Below, in pieces: positions 1 to 10,859 of a stretch of DNA of 64,000 bases. Position 1 is the first letter of the stretch, and each line of letters opens with the position of its first letter. The notes under the pieces are model-generated. The model saw nothing but the letters and a program-made list of their open reading frames with translations. It searched no databases and had not been told where the DNA came from. Position numbers and translations under genes: made by a program. This DNA is from Thiobacillus sp. (lineage in GTDB: Bacteria; Pseudomonadota; Gammaproteobacteria; Burkholderiales; Thiobacillaceae): the NCBI GenBank assembly GCA_019459055.1, contig JAIBEI010000025.1, positions 50,249 through 114,248 on the forward strand. Direction: 5' to 3'.

Positions 1-494
1 TCCTCGGTCCGCTGACCAACCCGGCCGGCGCGCCGCACCAGCTGCTCGGCGTGTTCCATTCCGACCTCGTCGGCATTCTGGTGCGCGTGCTCGCGCGCCT
101 CGGCAGCCGCCACGTCATGGTGGTGCACGGTTCCGACGGCATGGACGAGATCACGCTCTCCGGCGAGACGCTGATCGGCGAGCTGAAGGACGGCGAGGTG
201 ACCGAATACCGCATCCATCCGCGCGAGTTCGGGCTCGAGACCTGCGACAGCGACGTGCTCAAGGTATGGGATGCGACGCAGGCGAAGGACATGCTGCTCG
301 CCGTGCTCGACGGCCTGCCGGGGCCGGCGCGCGACATCGTGCTGTTCAACGCCGGTGCCGCGATCTATGTGGCAGACCGCGCCGCCACGCTCGGCGAGGG
401 CATCGCAACGGCACGTGCCGTCATCGATAGCGGCGCGGCGCGCGACAAGCTCGCGCAGCTGGTCGAGTTCTCCAACCGCGGCCCGGGGGGCTGA
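1..494 (+). CDS. trpD: anthranilate phosphoribosyltransferase, C-terminal part (cut by window edge)
   Basis: This is the C-terminal part of TrpD, which joins anthranilate and PRPP to give phosphoribosylanthranilate in tryptophan synthesis. The reading frame is open from base 3, and the start lies outside the window. The family motif GPLTNPAG is read at bases 6-29. The conserved C-terminal helical and sheet pattern ends in EFSNRGPGG. The stop is three bases before the trpC start, so the two are surely one operon. About 163 residues of a usual 340 are present. Confidence 0.93.
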   Translation, partial: LGPLTNPAGAPHQLLGVFHSDLVGILVRVLARLGSRHVMVVHGSDGMDEITLSGETLIGELKDGEVTEYRIHPREFGLETCDSDVLKVWDATQAKDMLLAVLDGLPGPARDIVLFNAGAAIYVADRAATLGEGIATARAVIDSGAARDKLAQLVEFSNRGPGG

Positions 495-497
495 GCG

Positions 498-1286
498 ATG
501 TCCGACATTCTCGAGAAGATCCTCGCCACCAAGCGCGCCGAGATCGCCGCCGGTCTCGCAGACGTGCCGCTCGTCGAGATGCAGCAGCGCGCGGTGGCCG
601 CATCCGCGCCGCGCGACTTCGTCGGCGCGCTGCGCGCGAAGCTCGCTGCATCCAAGCCCGCGGTGATCGCCGAAATCAAGAAGGCGAGTCCGTCCAAGGG
701 CGTGATCCGTCCCGACTTCCGCCCGGCCGAGATCGCTGCCAGCTACGAGGCGGGCGGCGCCGCCTGCCTGTCGGTGCTCACCGACCGCGATTATTTTCAG
801 GGCAGCGCCGAGTATCTGAAAGAAGCGCGCGCGGCATGCGCGCTGCCGGTGCTGCGCAAGGATTTCATCATCGACCCCTACCAGGTCTATGAAGCGCGCG
901 CGATGGGGGCGGACTGCATCCTCCTGATCGTCGCCGCGCTGGAACTGCCTGCCATGCAGGCGCTGGAGGCTTTGGCACACGAGCTTGGCATGGCGGTGCT
1001 GGTTGAATCGCACAACGCCGAGGAACTTGACGCCGCACTGCAATTGAAGACCCCGCTACAGGGCATCAACAACCGCAACCTGCGCAGCTTCGAGGTGAGC
1101 CTCGACACCACGCTGGGCTTGCTGCCGAAAATCGGTAACGAGCGCATCGTCATCACCGAATCCGGCATTCTCGCGCCGGCGGACGTCGCGAAGATGCGCA
1201 GTCACGGCGTCAACGCATTCCTGGTAGGCGAGGCGTTCATGCGCGCCGACGATCCGGGTACCGAACTGGCACGGCTGTTCGCCTAA
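498..1286 (+). CDS. trpC: indole-3-glycerol phosphate synthase
   Basis: TrpC closes the indole ring from carboxyphenylamino-deoxyribulose phosphate in tryptophan synthesis. The 262 residues match a single-domain TIM-barrel enzyme. Visible motifs are [10 protein letters not shown] (about residues 59-68, with catalytic Glu and Lys), [12 protein letters not shown] (catalytic Lys), NNRNL, ITESGI and the phosphate-binding [14 protein letters not shown] near the C-terminus. It is not fused to trpF, as is usual outside enterics. It starts three bases after trpD, so the pair is probably translationally coupled. Confidence 0.97.
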   Translation: MSDILEKILATKRAEIAAGLADVPLVEMQQRAVAASAPRDFVGALRAKLAASKPAVIAEIKKASPSKGVIRPDFRPAEIAASYEAGGAACLSVLTDRDYFQGSAEYLKEARAACALPVLRKDFIIDPYQVYEARAMGADCILLIVAALELPAMQALEALAHELGMAVLVESHNAEELDAALQLKTPLQGINNRNLRSFEVSLDTTLGLLPKIGNERIVITESGILAPADVAKMRSHGVNAFLVGEAFMRADDPGTELARLFA

Positions 1287-1317
1287 CACGCGTCTATTGC
1301 GGGTACGCCCGCTTATC

Positions 1318-1347
1318 TGTGGGAGCAGCACCCTCGCCGCGATTCAC
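1318..1347 (+). repeat. REP-like dispersed repeat, copy 1
   Basis: A short GC-rich element begins TGTGGGAGC and contains CTCGCCGCGA. The same pattern is at 15310-15340 (TGTAGGAGC, CTCGCCGCGA). The layout resembles REP elements of pseudomonads (GTAGGAGC with CGCCGCGA). It lies in the 105-base gap between trpC and the convergent HerA-like gene. Confidence 0.55.
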
Positions 1348-1391
1348 GGTCGATGCGACCCGCCCTCTCGGCCCAGAGTGGGACGCGCCTG

Positions 1392-2903
1392 TCAGCGCTT
1401 GCCGCCAAAGAGGCTCCCCAGCACGCCGCGGATGATGGCGCGGCCGACCTGGCTGCCGATGGAACGCGCGGCGGATTTCGCCATTGCCTCGACCGCGCCT
1501 TCGCGGCGTCCGCCACGCCCGCCCAGGATGTCTCCCAGCACGCCACCTGTGGGTTGTGCGGCGGCCTTGGCCTGCTGCTTCGCTTCGGCTTCTGCAGCCG
1601 CCGCTTGGGTTGCCTGCTCGGCGCGTGCCCTGAGGATTTCGTGGGCGGACTCGCGGTCGACGGTTTTGTCGTAGACGCCGGCGACCAGCGAGGTCTGCAT
1701 CCGCTGCCGGCGCTGGGCGTCGGTAATTGGACCGATCTGCCCCTGCGGCGGCACGATGAAGGCGCGCTCGACCATGCCGGGGCGGCCTTTCGCGTCGAGG
1801 AAAGACACCAGCGCTTCGCCCACCCCCAGCTCGGTGATGACCGAGGCTTCGTCCAGAGCCGGGTTGTCGCGCATGGTTTCAGCCGCCGCCTTGACCGCTT
1901 TCTGGTCGCGCGGCGAGAACGCGCGCAGCGCGTGCTGCACCCGGTTGCCCAGCTGCGACAGCACCTTGTCCGGCACGTCGGCCGGATTCTGGGTGATGAA
2001 ATATACGCCGACGCCCTTGGAGCGGATCAGCCGCACCACCTGCTCGATTTTTTCCACCAGCGCGTCGGGCGCGTCGGTAAACAGCAGGTGTGCCTCGTCG
2101 AAGAAGAACACCAGCTTCGGCTTGTCGAGGTCGCCCGCCTCGGGCAGGTTTTCGTACAGCTCGGCCAGGAGCCACAACAGCAGCGTGGCGTACAGCTTGG
2201 GCGACTGCATCAGCCGGTCGGCCGAGAGAATGTTGATGACGCCGCGGCCGCGGTCGGTCTGGATCAGGTCGGCGATGTTCAGCATCGGCTCGCCGAAGAT
2301 CCGTTCGCCGCCCTGCGATTCCAGCGCCAGCAGGCCGCGCTGGATGGCACCAATCGAGGCGGTCGAGACGTTGCCGTATTCGGTGGTGAATGTCTTGGCG
2401 TTGTCGCCGACGAAGGCGAGCATGGTGCGCAGGTCCTTCAGGTCGAGCAGCAACAGGCCGTTGTCGTCGGCCACCTTGAACACCAGATTGAGCACCCCGC
2501 TCTGGGTGTCGTTGAGGTCGAGCATGCGCCCCAGCAGCAGCGGCCCCATATCGGAGACGGTGGCGCGCACCGGATGGCCGGCCTCGCCGAACGGATCCCA
2601 TAAAGTGACCGGATAGCCCTGGTGCTCAAAGCCTTCGAGCTTCAGCATTTCGACCCGCTCGGCCACCTTGGCGTTGCCGCCGCCCGGCTGCGAAATGCCC
2701 GACAGGTCGCCCTTCACGTCCGACATGAAGCACGGCACGCCGATGCGGGAAAAATGCTCGGCCAGCGTCTGCAGGGTGACCGTCTTGCCGGTGCCGGTGG
2801 CGCCGGTGATGAGGCCGTGGCGGTTGGCCATCTGCGGCAGCAGGTACAGGTCGATGGCGGCGTTTCTGGCGACGAGCAGCGGTTCGATCATATCGGTTCC
2901 CAT
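1392..2903 (-). CDS. HerA-like ATPase (DUF853 family)
   Basis: This is a 503-residue P-loop ATPase of the DUF853/HerA-C family, related to the HerA-FtsK DNA translocases. Its precise cellular role is not established. Walker A GATGTGKT is at residues 34-41. A Walker B-like stretch, [12 protein letters not shown], is near residue 270. [12 protein letters not shown] fits sensor regions of this superfamily. The C-terminus is Gly/Arg-rich and low in complexity. An alternative ATG four codons in (2891) has the better purine-rich leader, GGGAAC. It converges on trpC and is divergent from nothing, lying just beyond the ROK kinase stop. Confidence 0.85.
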   Translation of the reverse strand: MGTDMIEPLLVARNAAIDLYLLPQMANRHGLITGATGTGKTVTLQTLAEHFSRIGVPCFMSDVKGDLSGISQPGGGNAKVAERVEMLKLEGFEHQGYPVTLWDPFGEAGHPVRATVSDMGPLLLGRMLDLNDTQSGVLNLVFKVADDNGLLLLDLKDLRTMLAFVGDNAKTFTTEYGNVSTASIGAIQRGLLALESQGGERIFGEPMLNIADLIQTDRGRGVINILSADRLMQSPKLYATLLLWLLAELYENLPEAGDLDKPKLVFFFDEAHLLFTDAPDALVEKIEQVVRLIRSKGVGVYFITQNPADVPDKVLSQLGNRVQHALRAFSPRDQKAVKAAAETMRDNPALDEASVITELGVGEALVSFLDAKGRPGMVERAFIVPPQGQIGPITDAQRRQRMQTSLVAGVYDKTVDRESAHEILRARAEQATQAAAAEAEAKQQAKAAAQPTGGVLGDILGGRGGRREGAVEAMAKSAARSIGSQVGRAIIRGVLGSLFGGKR

Positions 2904-2955
2904 GGGCGTGATGCCGGAATTCTAGCGAGTTTGAATGGCGGCTTGTTGCGGTTGA

Positions 2956-3948
2956 CTAATCGTTCCACAGCCATGCTGCCCCGCGCACGCCGCTGGAATC
3001 GCCGAATGTCGGCGGCACCAGCCTGGTGTCGATGCGGTCGGAGAACACGTAGCGCGGCCACAGCCGGGGCACCGTGTCGTACAGGCGGGCGATGTTGGAC
3101 AGGCCGCCGCCCAGTACGATGACGTCGGGGTCGAGCAGGTTGATGACGGCGGCCAGCGCGCGCGCCAGCCGCTCCTCGTAGCGCGCAAGCGTGGCGCCGC
3201 AGGGGCCGTAGCCGGCATTCGCCAGCTGCACGATTTCGTGTGCGGGCAACTCTTCGCCGCCGTAGCGCACGTGGTCGGCCGCCAGCGCAGGGCCGGAGAG
3301 CCAGGTTTCGATGCAGCCCTTCTTGCCGCAGTAGCAGGCGGGCGCGGCGTCGAGTTCGCGCGGGCTCGGCCACGGGTGCAGGATGGCTTCGCCGGTGGCC
3401 GGATGCTGCCCGGTGGAGGCGCGGTCGGCCTGGGCGCGGGCGAACTGGAAATGGGGCAGGGGGCTGTGTCCCCATTCGCCGGCGATGGCGTTGGCGCCAT
3501 TCAGCACATGGCCGCGCACCACCACGCCGCCGCCGACGCCGGTGCCGAGAATCACGCCGAACACGGTTTCGGCTCCGGCGGCCGAACCGTCGGTGGCTTC
3601 CGACAGTGTCAGGCAGTTGGCGTCGTTGGCGAGTCGTATGTTTCGATTCAGTGCGCGTTCGAGGTCCTGCTGCAGCAGCTGGCCGTTCAGGCAGGTCGAG
3701 TTGCAGTTTTTCATCCGGCCGGACGCGGGCGAGATGGCGCCGGGGGTGCCGATGCCGATGCGGGCAGTTTGTCCCAACTCGAATTCGGCCTGGTGGATCA
3801 GCGCGGCGACCGCGGCCACCGTGGCGAGGTAATCGTCCTGCGGGGTCGGCACGCGGCGGCGCAGGATTTCCTGGCCGCCGGCGTCGAGCGCGATGAGTTC
3901 GATTTTGCTGCCGCCGAGGTCGATGCCGAAACGTAGAGTGGGAGCCAC
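2956..3948 (-). CDS. ROK family sugar kinase (glucokinase or N-acetylglucosamine kinase type)
   Basis: This is a 330-residue ROK kinase that phosphorylates a hexose with ATP in the cytoplasm. The phosphate-binding DLGGSK is at residues 10-15, ATP-site glycines are in GTGVGGGVV, and the ROK zinc site is C-x-C-GKKG-C-x-E with the His of [10 protein letters not shown] chose the GTG start at 3948 because GGAG lies about nine bases upstream and the ROK fold begins at once; the longer open frame is not protein-like. Substrate cannot be told from sequence alone. It is divergent from yebC over 42 bases. Confidence 0.88.
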   Translation of the reverse strand: MAPTLRFGIDLGGSKIELIALDAGGQEILRRRVPTPQDDYLATVAAVAALIHQAEFELGQTARIGIGTPGAISPASGRMKNCNSTCLNGQLLQQDLERALNRNIRLANDANCLTLSEATDGSAAGAETVFGVILGTGVGGGVVVRGHVLNGANAIAGEWGHSPLPHFQFARAQADRASTGQHPATGEAILHPWPSPRELDAAPACYCGKKGCIETWLSGPALAADHVRYGGEELPAHEIVQLANAGYGPCGATLARYEERLARALAAVINLLDPDVIVLGGGLSNIARLYDTVPRLWPRYVFSDRIDTRLVPPTFGDSSGVRGAAWLWND

Positions 3949-3990
3949 GGTGTAAAATCTCCGGCTATTCAAATTTGCGTTGGAATCGAC

Positions 3991-4722
3991 ATGGCAGGAC
4001 ATTCGAAGTGGGCCAACATCCAGCACCGCAAGGGGCGCCAGGATGCCAAGCGCGGCAAGATCTTCACCAAGCTTATCAAGGAAATCACCGTGGCGGCCAA
4101 AATGGGCGGCGGCGACACGGGCATGAACCCGCGCCTGCGCCTGGCGATCGAGAAGGCCAAGGCCGAGTCGATGCCGAAGGACAACATCGAGAGCGCGGTC
4201 AAGCGCGGCACCGGCCAACTCGAAGGCGTCAACTACGAGGAAGTGCGCTACGAGGGCTACGGCATCGGCGGCGTCGCGGTGATGGTCGACTGTCTCACCG
4301 ACAACAAGGTACGCACCGTCGCCGACGTGCGCCACGCCTTCGTCAAGCACGGCGGCAACATGGGCACCGACGGCTGCGTGGCGTTCCAGTTCAAGCACTG
4401 CGGCCAGATCATCCTGGAGCCGGGCGCCAGCGAGGACGCGGTGATGGAAGCCGCGCTCGACGCCGGCGCCGAGGACATCATCCCCAACGAGGACGGCTCG
4501 ATCGAGGTGCTGACCTCACCCGAGCCCAGGGCCTTCGAGGCAGTGAAGGAGGCGCTGGAAAAAGCCGGCTTCAAGCCGGCGGTCGCCGAGATCACCATGC
4601 GCCCCGAATCCGAAACCGAACTCACCGGCGACGACGCGGTGAAAATGCAGAAGATCCTCGACGCACTCGATTCGCTCGACGACGTGCAGGATGTCTACAC
4701 CAACGCCGTGCTCCCTGAGTGA
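3991..4722 (+). CDS. yebC: YebC/PmpR family protein
   Basis: This 243-residue protein begins [18 protein letters not shown], the signature of the YebC/TACO1 family. Family members act as DNA-binding regulators or as ribosome-associated factors easing translation of proline-rich stretches; which applies here is unknown. Length and all three domains are normal. It is the first gene of the yebC-ruvC-ruvA-ruvB neighbourhood usual in proteobacteria. Its TGA stop is embedded in the first heptamer of the repeat at 4719. Confidence 0.95.
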   Translation: MAGHSKWANIQHRKGRQDAKRGKIFTKLIKEITVAAKMGGGDTGMNPRLRLAIEKAKAESMPKDNIESAVKRGTGQLEGVNYEEVRYEGYGIGGVAVMVDCLTDNKVRTVADVRHAFVKHGGNMGTDGCVAFQFKHCGQIILEPGASEDAVMEAALDAGAEDIIPNEDGSIEVLTSPEPRAFEAVKEALEKAGFKPAVAEITMRPESETELTGDDAVKMQKILDALDSLDDVQDVYTNAVLPE

Positions 4723-5147
4723 GGCGTAAGGGGTAAGACGTGAAGCGGGTTCACCATGAGCTTGTGGCTTGGCAGCAAGCCATGCTTCTGGTGAGGCAGG
4801 TGTACGAATTGACAGCGGAGTTTCCTGCTGACGAGCGATTCGGACTGGTGGCGCAAATGCGGCGCGCGGCTGTGTCGATCCCCAGCAATATTGCGGAGGG
4901 CGCAGCACGCCAGTCCAAACGGGAATTTGCACAGTTTCTGATCGTGGCGCGTGGTTCGCTGAGCGAATTGGATACGCAATTCAGAATTGCCCAGGATTTG
5001 GTTTTTTGTCCACCGCAGAGCGAACTGGAAATGCAGATAGACCGTCTGTTCAGTTTATTGGGTGGGCTACTCAAATCCCAGCGGGAGTCAGAAAAAACAT
5101 GATAGCCCCCAACCGTGCTCCCTCACCTCTCACCCCTCACCCCTCAC
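4719..5147 (+). mobile_element. inverted heptamer-repeat cassette carrying a four-helix-bundle gene
   Basis: The left arm 4719-4746 is four heptamers: GTGAGGC, GTAAGGG, GTAAGAC, GTGAAGC. The right arm 5120-5147 is four heptamers of the complementary type: CCCTCAC, CTCTCAC, CCCTCAC, CCCTCAC. Between them lies one complete small gene. The same 4+4 arm layout, without a gene, recurs at 26779, 32802 and 57399, and as 5+4 at 38012. Calling it mobile is inference: the arms look like terminal inverted repeats, but no target duplication is visible and no transposase is encoded. Confidence 0.6.
4740..5102 (+). CDS. four-helix-bundle protein (S23/TIGR02436, Avd-like family)
   Basis: This 120-residue protein has the family layout: an N-terminal [15 protein letters not shown] helix, then [21 protein letters not shown], then [15 protein letters not shown]. 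Relatives include the protein from 23S rRNA intervening sequences and the Avd accessory protein of diversity-generating retroelements. They form pentameric bundles that bind nucleic acid. No reverse transcriptase is present here. The GTG start is inside the fourth heptamer of the left repeat arm, and the TGA stop overlaps the ruvC ATG (ATGA). It interrupts the otherwise conserved yebC-ruvC junction, which suggests insertion. Confidence 0.85.
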   Translation: MKRVHHELVAWQQAMLLVRQVYELTAEFPADERFGLVAQMRRAAVSIPSNIAEGAARQSKREFAQFLIVARGSLSELDTQFRIAQDLVFCPPQSELEMQIDRLFSLLGGLLKSQRESEKT

Positions 5148-5659
5148 GCATACTGGGCATTGATCCCGGCCTGCGCCTCACCGGGTTCGGTGTGATCGAG
5201 CAGACCGGCCAGAAGCTGGCCTATGTCGCCAGCGGCGTGGTCAGGAGCGGGGAGGGCAGCTTGCCGCAGCGGCTGGGCGTGCTGTTCGCGGGGCTGAACG
5301 AGGTGATCGCCACCTGGCAGCCCGATACCTGCGCGGTGGAAATCGTCTTCGTCAACGTCAATCCGCAGTCGACGTTGCTGCTCGGGCAGGCGCGCGGGGC
5401 GGCGATCTGCGCCGCGGTGTCGAATGAGTTGCTGGTGGCGGAATACACCGCGCTGCAAATCAAGCAGGCGGTGGTCGGCCATGGCAAGGCTGCCAAGGAA
5501 CAGGTGCAGGAAATGGTCAAGCGCCTGCTGAGTTTGCCCGTTGCCCCGACGGCGGACGCCGCCGACGCGCTCGCCTGCGCCATCGCCCATGCCCACGGCA
5601 GCCGGCTCGGCGCGCACTCCACCGCGGGCTATCGCGTCAAGGGCGGGCGGCTGGTATGA
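5099..5659 (+). CDS. ruvC: Holliday junction endonuclease RuvC
   Basis: RuvC resolves Holliday junctions with RuvAB. Catalytic acids are read at D22 (RILGIDPG), about E81 (CAVEIVFVN) and the [13 protein letters not shown] pair near 153/156. The start at 5099 is preceded by GGGAG and overlaps the upstream TGA. It gives a 16-residue N-terminal extension over the usual [10 protein letters not shown] start. Residues 8-16 are translated from the right heptamer arm. No closer ATG, GTG or TTG is available, so the extension is probably real. Confidence 0.95.
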   Translation: MIAPNRAPSPLTPHPSRILGIDPGLRLTGFGVIEQTGQKLAYVASGVVRSGEGSLPQRLGVLFAGLNEVIATWQPDTCAVEIVFVNVNPQSTLLLGQARGAAICAAVSNELLVAEYTALQIKQAVVGHGKAAKEQVQEMVKRLLSLPVAPTADAADALACAIAHAHGSRLGAHSTAGYRVKGGRLV

Positions 5660-6615
5660 AAACTGCGCTAGCGCCGCGTGAACCCTCCCTCGAGCGGCTG
5701 GCCAACCCGGCGCTGCGCTACCTGCTGGCCACGCGTCCGGCCTTCCTCACCGTCACCCTGGCCGGCTGCCTGCTCGGTTTCGCCACGGCCGTCGCGGGGG
5801 GCGCGGCGTTCGGCTGGGAACGCGCGCTGGCCACGCTGGTGCTGGCCTTGCTGGCGCATGCGGGCATCAATGCGCTCAACGATTATTGCGATCATCTGAA
5901 CGGCACCGATGCGCGCAACATGCAACGTATTTATCCCTACACCGGCGGCAGCCGCTTCATCCAGAACGGCGTGCTGACGCCGCGTCAGGTTCTGGGGCTT
6001 GCGGTGGCGCTGTTCGCCGTCACCATCGCCGGCGGACTGTGGCTGCTCAGTGTGGCGGGCGCAGGATTGCTCTGGATTGGCCTGGCCGGGCTTGTCATCG
6101 GCTGGGGCTATTCCGCACCGCCATTGCAGCTGAACAGCCGGGGCCTCGGCGAGTTGTTCGTGGTGATCGGCATGCTCCTCATTGTCGCCGGCGCTGACAT
6201 GGTGCAGCGTGGTGCGTTTGATCCGCTGCCCTGGCTGGCGGGTGCACCCTATGCACTGCTGGCGGCCAACATTCTCTACATCAACCAGTTTCCCGATCGC
6301 GCGGCCGACCGCGCCAGCGGCAAGCTGCACTGGGTGGCGCGGCTGCAGCCCGCCGCCGCCACCTGGGGCTATGGCCTGATTCTGCTGCTGGCGGCGCTGG
6401 CGCTGCTGGGTGGGATTCTGCTGGGGGTGCTGCCGCGGGCCGCCGCGGGCGCGTTCGTCGCGTGGATTCCCGCCATGCAGGCGTGGCGCCAATTGCGGCG
6501 TTTTGCCGTCACCCCCGAACAACTCGCGCCGGCGATCAGGCGCACCCTGCTTGCCGCGCATGCGCTGCCTCTGCTGCTGGCGGCGACCCTGCTGTTATCT
6601 GGAGATATTTTATGA
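5656..6615 (+). CDS. UbiA/MenA-type polyprenyltransferase
   Basis: This 319-residue membrane protein has about eight or nine hydrophobic helices and the two Asp-rich motifs of the UbiA superfamily. They are [14 protein letters not shown] (about residues 73-86) and [24 protein letters not shown] between them resembles MenA (1,4-dihydroxy-2-naphthoate prenyltransferase) more than UbiA. It should attach a polyprenyl chain to an aromatic acceptor. No other men gene is in view, so the acceptor is unknown. It overlaps ruvC and ruvA by ATGA junctions and so is co-translated with DNA-repair genes. Confidence 0.85.
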   Translation: MKTALAPREPSLERLANPALRYLLATRPAFLTVTLAGCLLGFATAVAGGAAFGWERALATLVLALLAHAGINALNDYCDHLNGTDARNMQRIYPYTGGSRFIQNGVLTPRQVLGLAVALFAVTIAGGLWLLSVAGAGLLWIGLAGLVIGWGYSAPPLQLNSRGLGELFVVIGMLLIVAGADMVQRGAFDPLPWLAGAPYALLAANILYINQFPDRAADRASGKLHWVARLQPAAATWGYGLILLLAALALLGGILLGVLPRAAAGAFVAWIPAMQAWRQLRRFAVTPEQLAPAIRRTLLAAHALPLLLAATLLLSGDIL

Positions 6616-7187
6616 TCGGACGCATCACCGGAATTCTGAGCGCCAAGCAGCCGCCCCAGGTCCTGGTCGACTGCAACGGCGTCGGCTACGAAATCGACGT
6701 GCCGATGAGCACGTTCTACAACCTGCCCGCACTCGGCGAAAAAATAAGCCTGCTGACCCATCTGGCGATCCGCGAAGACGCGCACCTGCTCTACGGCTTC
6801 GGCAGCGAAATCGAGCGCGCGGCGTTTCGTGAGTTGCTGAAAGTTTCCGGCATCGGCGCCAAGACCGCGTTGTCGGTGCTGTCCGGCCTGTCGGTCAACG
6901 ACCTGTCGGCCGCGATTGCCGCGCAGGAAATCGGCCGCATCGTCAAGGTGCCTGGAATCGGCAAGAAAACCGCCGAGCGCCTGCTGCTCGAACTGAAGGG
7001 CAGGCCGGTGTTCGCGGGTGCGATTGCCGATACGGTAGCCGGTGGCGTGTCGGACGATGTGCGCCAGGCGCTGCTGGCGCTGGGGTACAACGAGCGCGAG
7101 ACCACCGACGCCGTGCGCCAGTTGCCGTCCGATCTTACGGTGGGCGAGGCGATACGGCAGGCGCTGCGGATCCTGTCGAAAACGTAA
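6612..7187 (+). CDS. ruvA: Holliday junction DNA helicase subunit RuvA
   Basis: RuvA binds four-way junctions and loads RuvB. The 191-residue protein begins MIGRITGIL, as is standard, and carries two helix-hairpin-helix motifs ([16 protein letters not shown] and [16 protein letters not shown]). A C-terminal RuvB-binding domain ends in AIRQALRIL. The ATG at 6612 has GGAG eight bases upstream and overlaps the prenyltransferase stop. A longer in-frame opening upstream is the prenyltransferase shadow. Confidence 0.97.
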   Translation: MIGRITGILSAKQPPQVLVDCNGVGYEIDVPMSTFYNLPALGEKISLLTHLAIREDAHLLYGFGSEIERAAFRELLKVSGIGAKTALSVLSGLSVNDLSAAIAAQEIGRIVKVPGIGKKTAERLLLELKGRPVFAGAIADTVAGGVSDDVRQALLALGYNERETTDAVRQLPSDLTVGEAIRQALRILSKT

Positions 7188-7193
7188 GACCCG

Positions 7194-8699
7194 ATGTCAA
7201 CACCCCCGCCAGGCCCGCGGCCTTCCGCCTCCCTGCAGCGTCATTTTTTATGGCTGCTGCTGGGCGTGGTCGGTTTGTTCGCGGCCGGCATCGCCCTGAG
7301 TCTGTGGCTCAGTCTGCAGGCCAGTGGCCAGACCCAGCAGCGCCTGCTGGAACAGGAAGCGACACAGGCACGCGTCAGCGTGGTCCGGCTGCTGGACTAC
7401 TACCACACGCTGATCGAGAACACGGCGCGCGACCCCGAGCTGCTCGACCTGATGCGCGTCGGTTCGGTTGAAGAGCAGCAGCAGTGGGCTGTTTCCCGGC
7501 AACGTCTGCTGCCTGATCTGCTGGGGCTGGCGCTGGTCAATCCCCAGGGTGGCGTGCTGGGCGAGGCCGTGACGCTGCGTGTCGGGCCGCGCTGCCAGCA
7601 GGAGATGCAACGCGCGGATACCCTGACCAGCACCCGGCCGCTGCTGCACCGCGAGGTGGCCGGTCTCGAACACTTCGACCTGGTGTCGGCGGTACGCGAA
7701 ACAGGGGGCGAGATTGTGGGGGGCGTCTTCTTGAGCGTTAGGCTGACCCAGCTGCAGCGGGTGATCGACGACTCGCGCCACCCGGACCATGCGCTCATGA
7801 TCCTCGACGCCGCGGGCGACGCGATCGTGCGCCAGGGTGCGGTGGATGGGGGGCTGCGGGAAGTCCGGCTGGATATTCCCGGGACAGGCTGGACGCTGCT
7901 CGCCCAGGCATCGGCGCAGCGGTTCACGTACGGCGGCGAAACGCAGGTGCTGTCCGGGCTGCTGACGCTGGCTGCGGTGTTGCTGCTGCTGGGTGCGACC
8001 ATGCTGCGGCTGCGCCGCACCATGCTGCATGACATCGTGTCGACCCGTGACGCCCTGACTGCGCTGGCGCGGGACGAGCCGGTTCCCGCCATCGTGCCGC
8101 ACTACGTCGAATTCGAGCCGGCCGCTGCCGACATCAATCTGATCGCCCTTCATCTGCAGGAGCAGCGTGCGCGGCTGGAACACCTGAGCCTGACCGACCC
8201 GCTGACGGGGCTGCCTAACCGGCGCGCATTCGAGATCCATTTTCCCTTGGCGCTGGGGCTGGCCGAAAGGCAGCATCCGGTCGCGCTGGTATTGCTGGAT
8301 GTCGACCACTTCAAGGAGGTCAACGACCGCTACGGCCATGGGGTGGGTGATCAGGTTTTGCTGGCGCTGGCCCAGTCGTTGCGGGAGCTGACCCGGCGCG
8401 CCGACCTCGCGGCACGCCTGGCGGGTGACGAGTTTGTCGTGCTGCTGTCGGGGCTCGACGCGGCCGGGGTGGACACGTGGTATCAGCGCCTCGCTGACCG
8501 TTTCAGGAGCGAATTGAATGCGTTCGGCCTGGACCTGCAAACCAGCCTCAGTGCGGGGCAGACCTGGCTCGGGGGCGAGCCCGGCGATACCAAGAATGCC
8601 GCGCTCGTGCGTGCCGACCGTGCGCTCTATGAGGCCAAGGCCCGCGGACGCGGCCAACTGGTGCAGGCCGCCGCGCCCGCCGCCGACCCTGCGGAGTAG
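7194..8699 (+). CDS. membrane diguanylate cyclase (GGDEF)
   Basis: This 501-residue protein has a membrane helix at about residues 20-42, a periplasmic sensor of about 200 residues with a Cache-like pattern, a second helix at about 250-270, and a GGDEF domain. The domain opens with [15 protein letters not shown]. The catalytic motif is AGDEF (residues 410-414), an active variant, and it ends in [14 protein letters not shown]. It should make cyclic di-GMP from GTP in response to an external signal. It sits between ruvA and ruvB, six bases after ruvA. No RxxD inhibitory site is obvious. Confidence 0.93.
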   Translation: MSTPPPGPRPSASLQRHFLWLLLGVVGLFAAGIALSLWLSLQASGQTQQRLLEQEATQARVSVVRLLDYYHTLIENTARDPELLDLMRVGSVEEQQQWAVSRQRLLPDLLGLALVNPQGGVLGEAVTLRVGPRCQQEMQRADTLTSTRPLLHREVAGLEHFDLVSAVRETGGEIVGGVFLSVRLTQLQRVIDDSRHPDHALMILDAAGDAIVRQGAVDGGLREVRLDIPGTGWTLLAQASAQRFTYGGETQVLSGLLTLAAVLLLLGATMLRLRRTMLHDIVSTRDALTALARDEPVPAIVPHYVEFEPAAADINLIALHLQEQRARLEHLSLTDPLTGLPNRRAFEIHFPLALGLAERQHPVALVLLDVDHFKEVNDRYGHGVGDQVLLALAQSLRELTRRADLAARLAGDEFVVLLSGLDAAGVDTWYQRLADRFRSELNAFGLDLQTSLSAGQTWLGGEPGDTKNAALVRADRALYEAKARGRGQLVQAAAPAADPAE

Positions 8700-8734
8700 A
8701 ATTCGCGCTTGTCTGTCCCCAGCCTTCCGGCGTC

Positions 8735-9763
8735 ATGATCGAAACCGACCGTCTTATTGCCCCCGCCGCCGTCAGCCCGCAGGAAGAGCAGGTCGAGCGC
8801 GCGCTGCGGCCGCGCACGCTGGCCGAATACGTCGGCCAGGCGAAGACGCGCGAACAGCTCGAAATCTTCATCCATGCCGCCAGGAACCGCAGCGAGGCGC
8901 TCGACCACGTGCTGCTGTTCGGCCCGCCGGGGCTGGGCAAGACCACGCTGGCGCACATCATCGCGCGCGAGATGGGCGTCAACCTGCGCCAGACTTCCGG
9001 CCCGGTGCTCGAACGCGCGGGCGACCTGGCCGCGCTGCTCACCAACCTGGAACCGAACGACGTGCTGTTCATCGACGAAATTCACCGTCTTTCCCCGGTG
9101 GTCGAGGAGGTGCTGTATCCCGCGCTGGAGGATTTCCAGATCGACATCATGATCGGCGAAGGCCCCTCGGCGCGCTCAGTCAAGCTCGACCTGCCGCCAT
9201 TCACCCTGGTCGGCGCGACCACGCGGGCCGGCATGCTCACCAACCCGCTGCGCGACCGTTTCGGCATCGTCGCAAGGCTGGAATTTTACTCGGCGGAAGA
9301 ACTGGGCTTCATCGTGCACCGCTCGGCGGGCCTGTTGCAGATGAACCTGGAAGAGGCCGGTGCGCTGGAAATCGCCCGCCGTTCCCGCGGCACCCCGCGC
9401 ATTGCCAATCGCCTGCTGCGCCGGGTGCGCGATTACGCCGAAGTCAAGGCGGGCGGGCAGGCCACCTGCGCGGTGGCGGATGCGGCGCTGGTGATGCTCG
9501 ACGTCGACCGTGCCGGGCTCGACGTGATGGACCGCAAGCTGCTGTCGGCGGTGGTCGAGAAATTCATGGGCGGCCCGGTCGGGCTGGACAACCTCGCCGC
9601 CGCCATCGGCGAGGAGCGCGACACCATCGAGGACGTGCTCGAACCCTATCTCATCCAGCAGGGCTACCTGCAGCGCACCCCGCGCGGTCGCATCGCGACG
9701 CCGCTGGCGTATCGCCACCTCGGCCTCGCCGCCCCCGCCGAACCCAACGCGGATCTGTTTTGA
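8735..9763 (+). CDS. ruvB: Holliday junction branch migration ATPase RuvB
   Basis: RuvB is the hexameric AAA+ motor of branch migration. The 342 residues include Walker [13 protein letters not shown], Walker [32 protein letters not shown] (sensor and arginine-finger region) and a winged-helix C-terminus with YLQRTPRGR. It is parted from ruvA by the GGDEF gene. Its TGA is three bases before the ybgC ATG, linking the ruv and tol-pal genes in one direction. Confidence 0.98.
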   Translation: MIETDRLIAPAAVSPQEEQVERALRPRTLAEYVGQAKTREQLEIFIHAARNRSEALDHVLLFGPPGLGKTTLAHIIAREMGVNLRQTSGPVLERAGDLAALLTNLEPNDVLFIDEIHRLSPVVEEVLYPALEDFQIDIMIGEGPSARSVKLDLPPFTLVGATTRAGMLTNPLRDRFGIVARLEFYSAEELGFIVHRSAGLLQMNLEEAGALEIARRSRGTPRIANRLLRRVRDYAEVKAGGQATCAVADAALVMLDVDRAGLDVMDRKLLSAVVEKFMGGPVGLDNLAAAIGEERDTIEDVLEPYLIQQGYLQRTPRGRIATPLAYRHLGLAAPAEPNADLF

Positions 9764-9765
9764 GC

Positions 9766-10163
<398 letters not shown>

Positions 10164-10167
<4 letters not shown>

Positions 10168-10856
10168 ACCCCGAACTCAGCCAGGATCTCTCCCTTCTCC
10201 ATCTCATCCTCAACGCCTCGTTGCCGGTGCAGCTCGTCATGCTGCTGCTGCTGGGCGCGTCGCTGATGTCATGGTGGTTCATTTTCATCAAGATGTTCGC
10301 GCTCAAGCGTGCCTTGCGCGAAACCGATCGCTTCGAACGTGAGTTCTGGGGCGGCGGCGACATCAACGCCATGTATAAGCGGGTGGCCGCCGGGCGCGGC
10401 GAGGCGGGCGAAATGGCGCGCATCTTCGAGGCGGGGTTCCGCGAATTCATGAAGCTGCGGCAACAGACGGGGCTTTCGCTCAACGTCATCGTCGACGGCA
10501 CCCGCCGCGCCATGCGCGCCACCTACCAGCGCGAACTCGACAGCCTCGAATCGCACCTGTCGTTTCTCGCCACCGTCGGGTCGGTGTCGCCCTATGTCGG
10601 CCTGTTTGGCACTGTGTGGGGCATCATGATCGCCTTCATGGGGCTGTCGAGCGTCGCCCAGGCCACGCTGGCGCAGGTCGCGCCCGGCATTGCCGAAGCG
10701 CTGATCGCCACCGCCATGGGCCTGTTCGCCGCCATCCCCGCGGTGGTCGGCTACAACCGCTACACCCACGACATCGACCGCCTGGCCAACCGCATGGAAA
10801 GCTTCATGGAGGAGTTCTCCAACATCCTGCAGCGGCAGGCGACCAAGGCGTCCTGA
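10164..10856 (+). CDS. tolQ: Tol-Pal system proton channel subunit TolQ
   Basis: TolQ is a 230-residue inner-membrane protein with one helix at about residues 15-40 and two more at about 130-160 and 170-200. These match the MotA/ExbB/TolQ channel fold (SVSPYVGLFGTVWGIM, then AEALIATAMGLFAAIPAVVGYNR). With TolR it forms the proton-driven motor that energises TolA for outer-membrane constriction at division. The GTG start overlaps the ybgC stop. Confidence 0.97.
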
Positions 10857-10859
10857 TTC

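Noticed and set aside
4719..5147. Reading the heptamer arrays as a CRISPR array
   Set aside because: The period is seven bases with no spacers, and arms are inverted; no cas gene is present.
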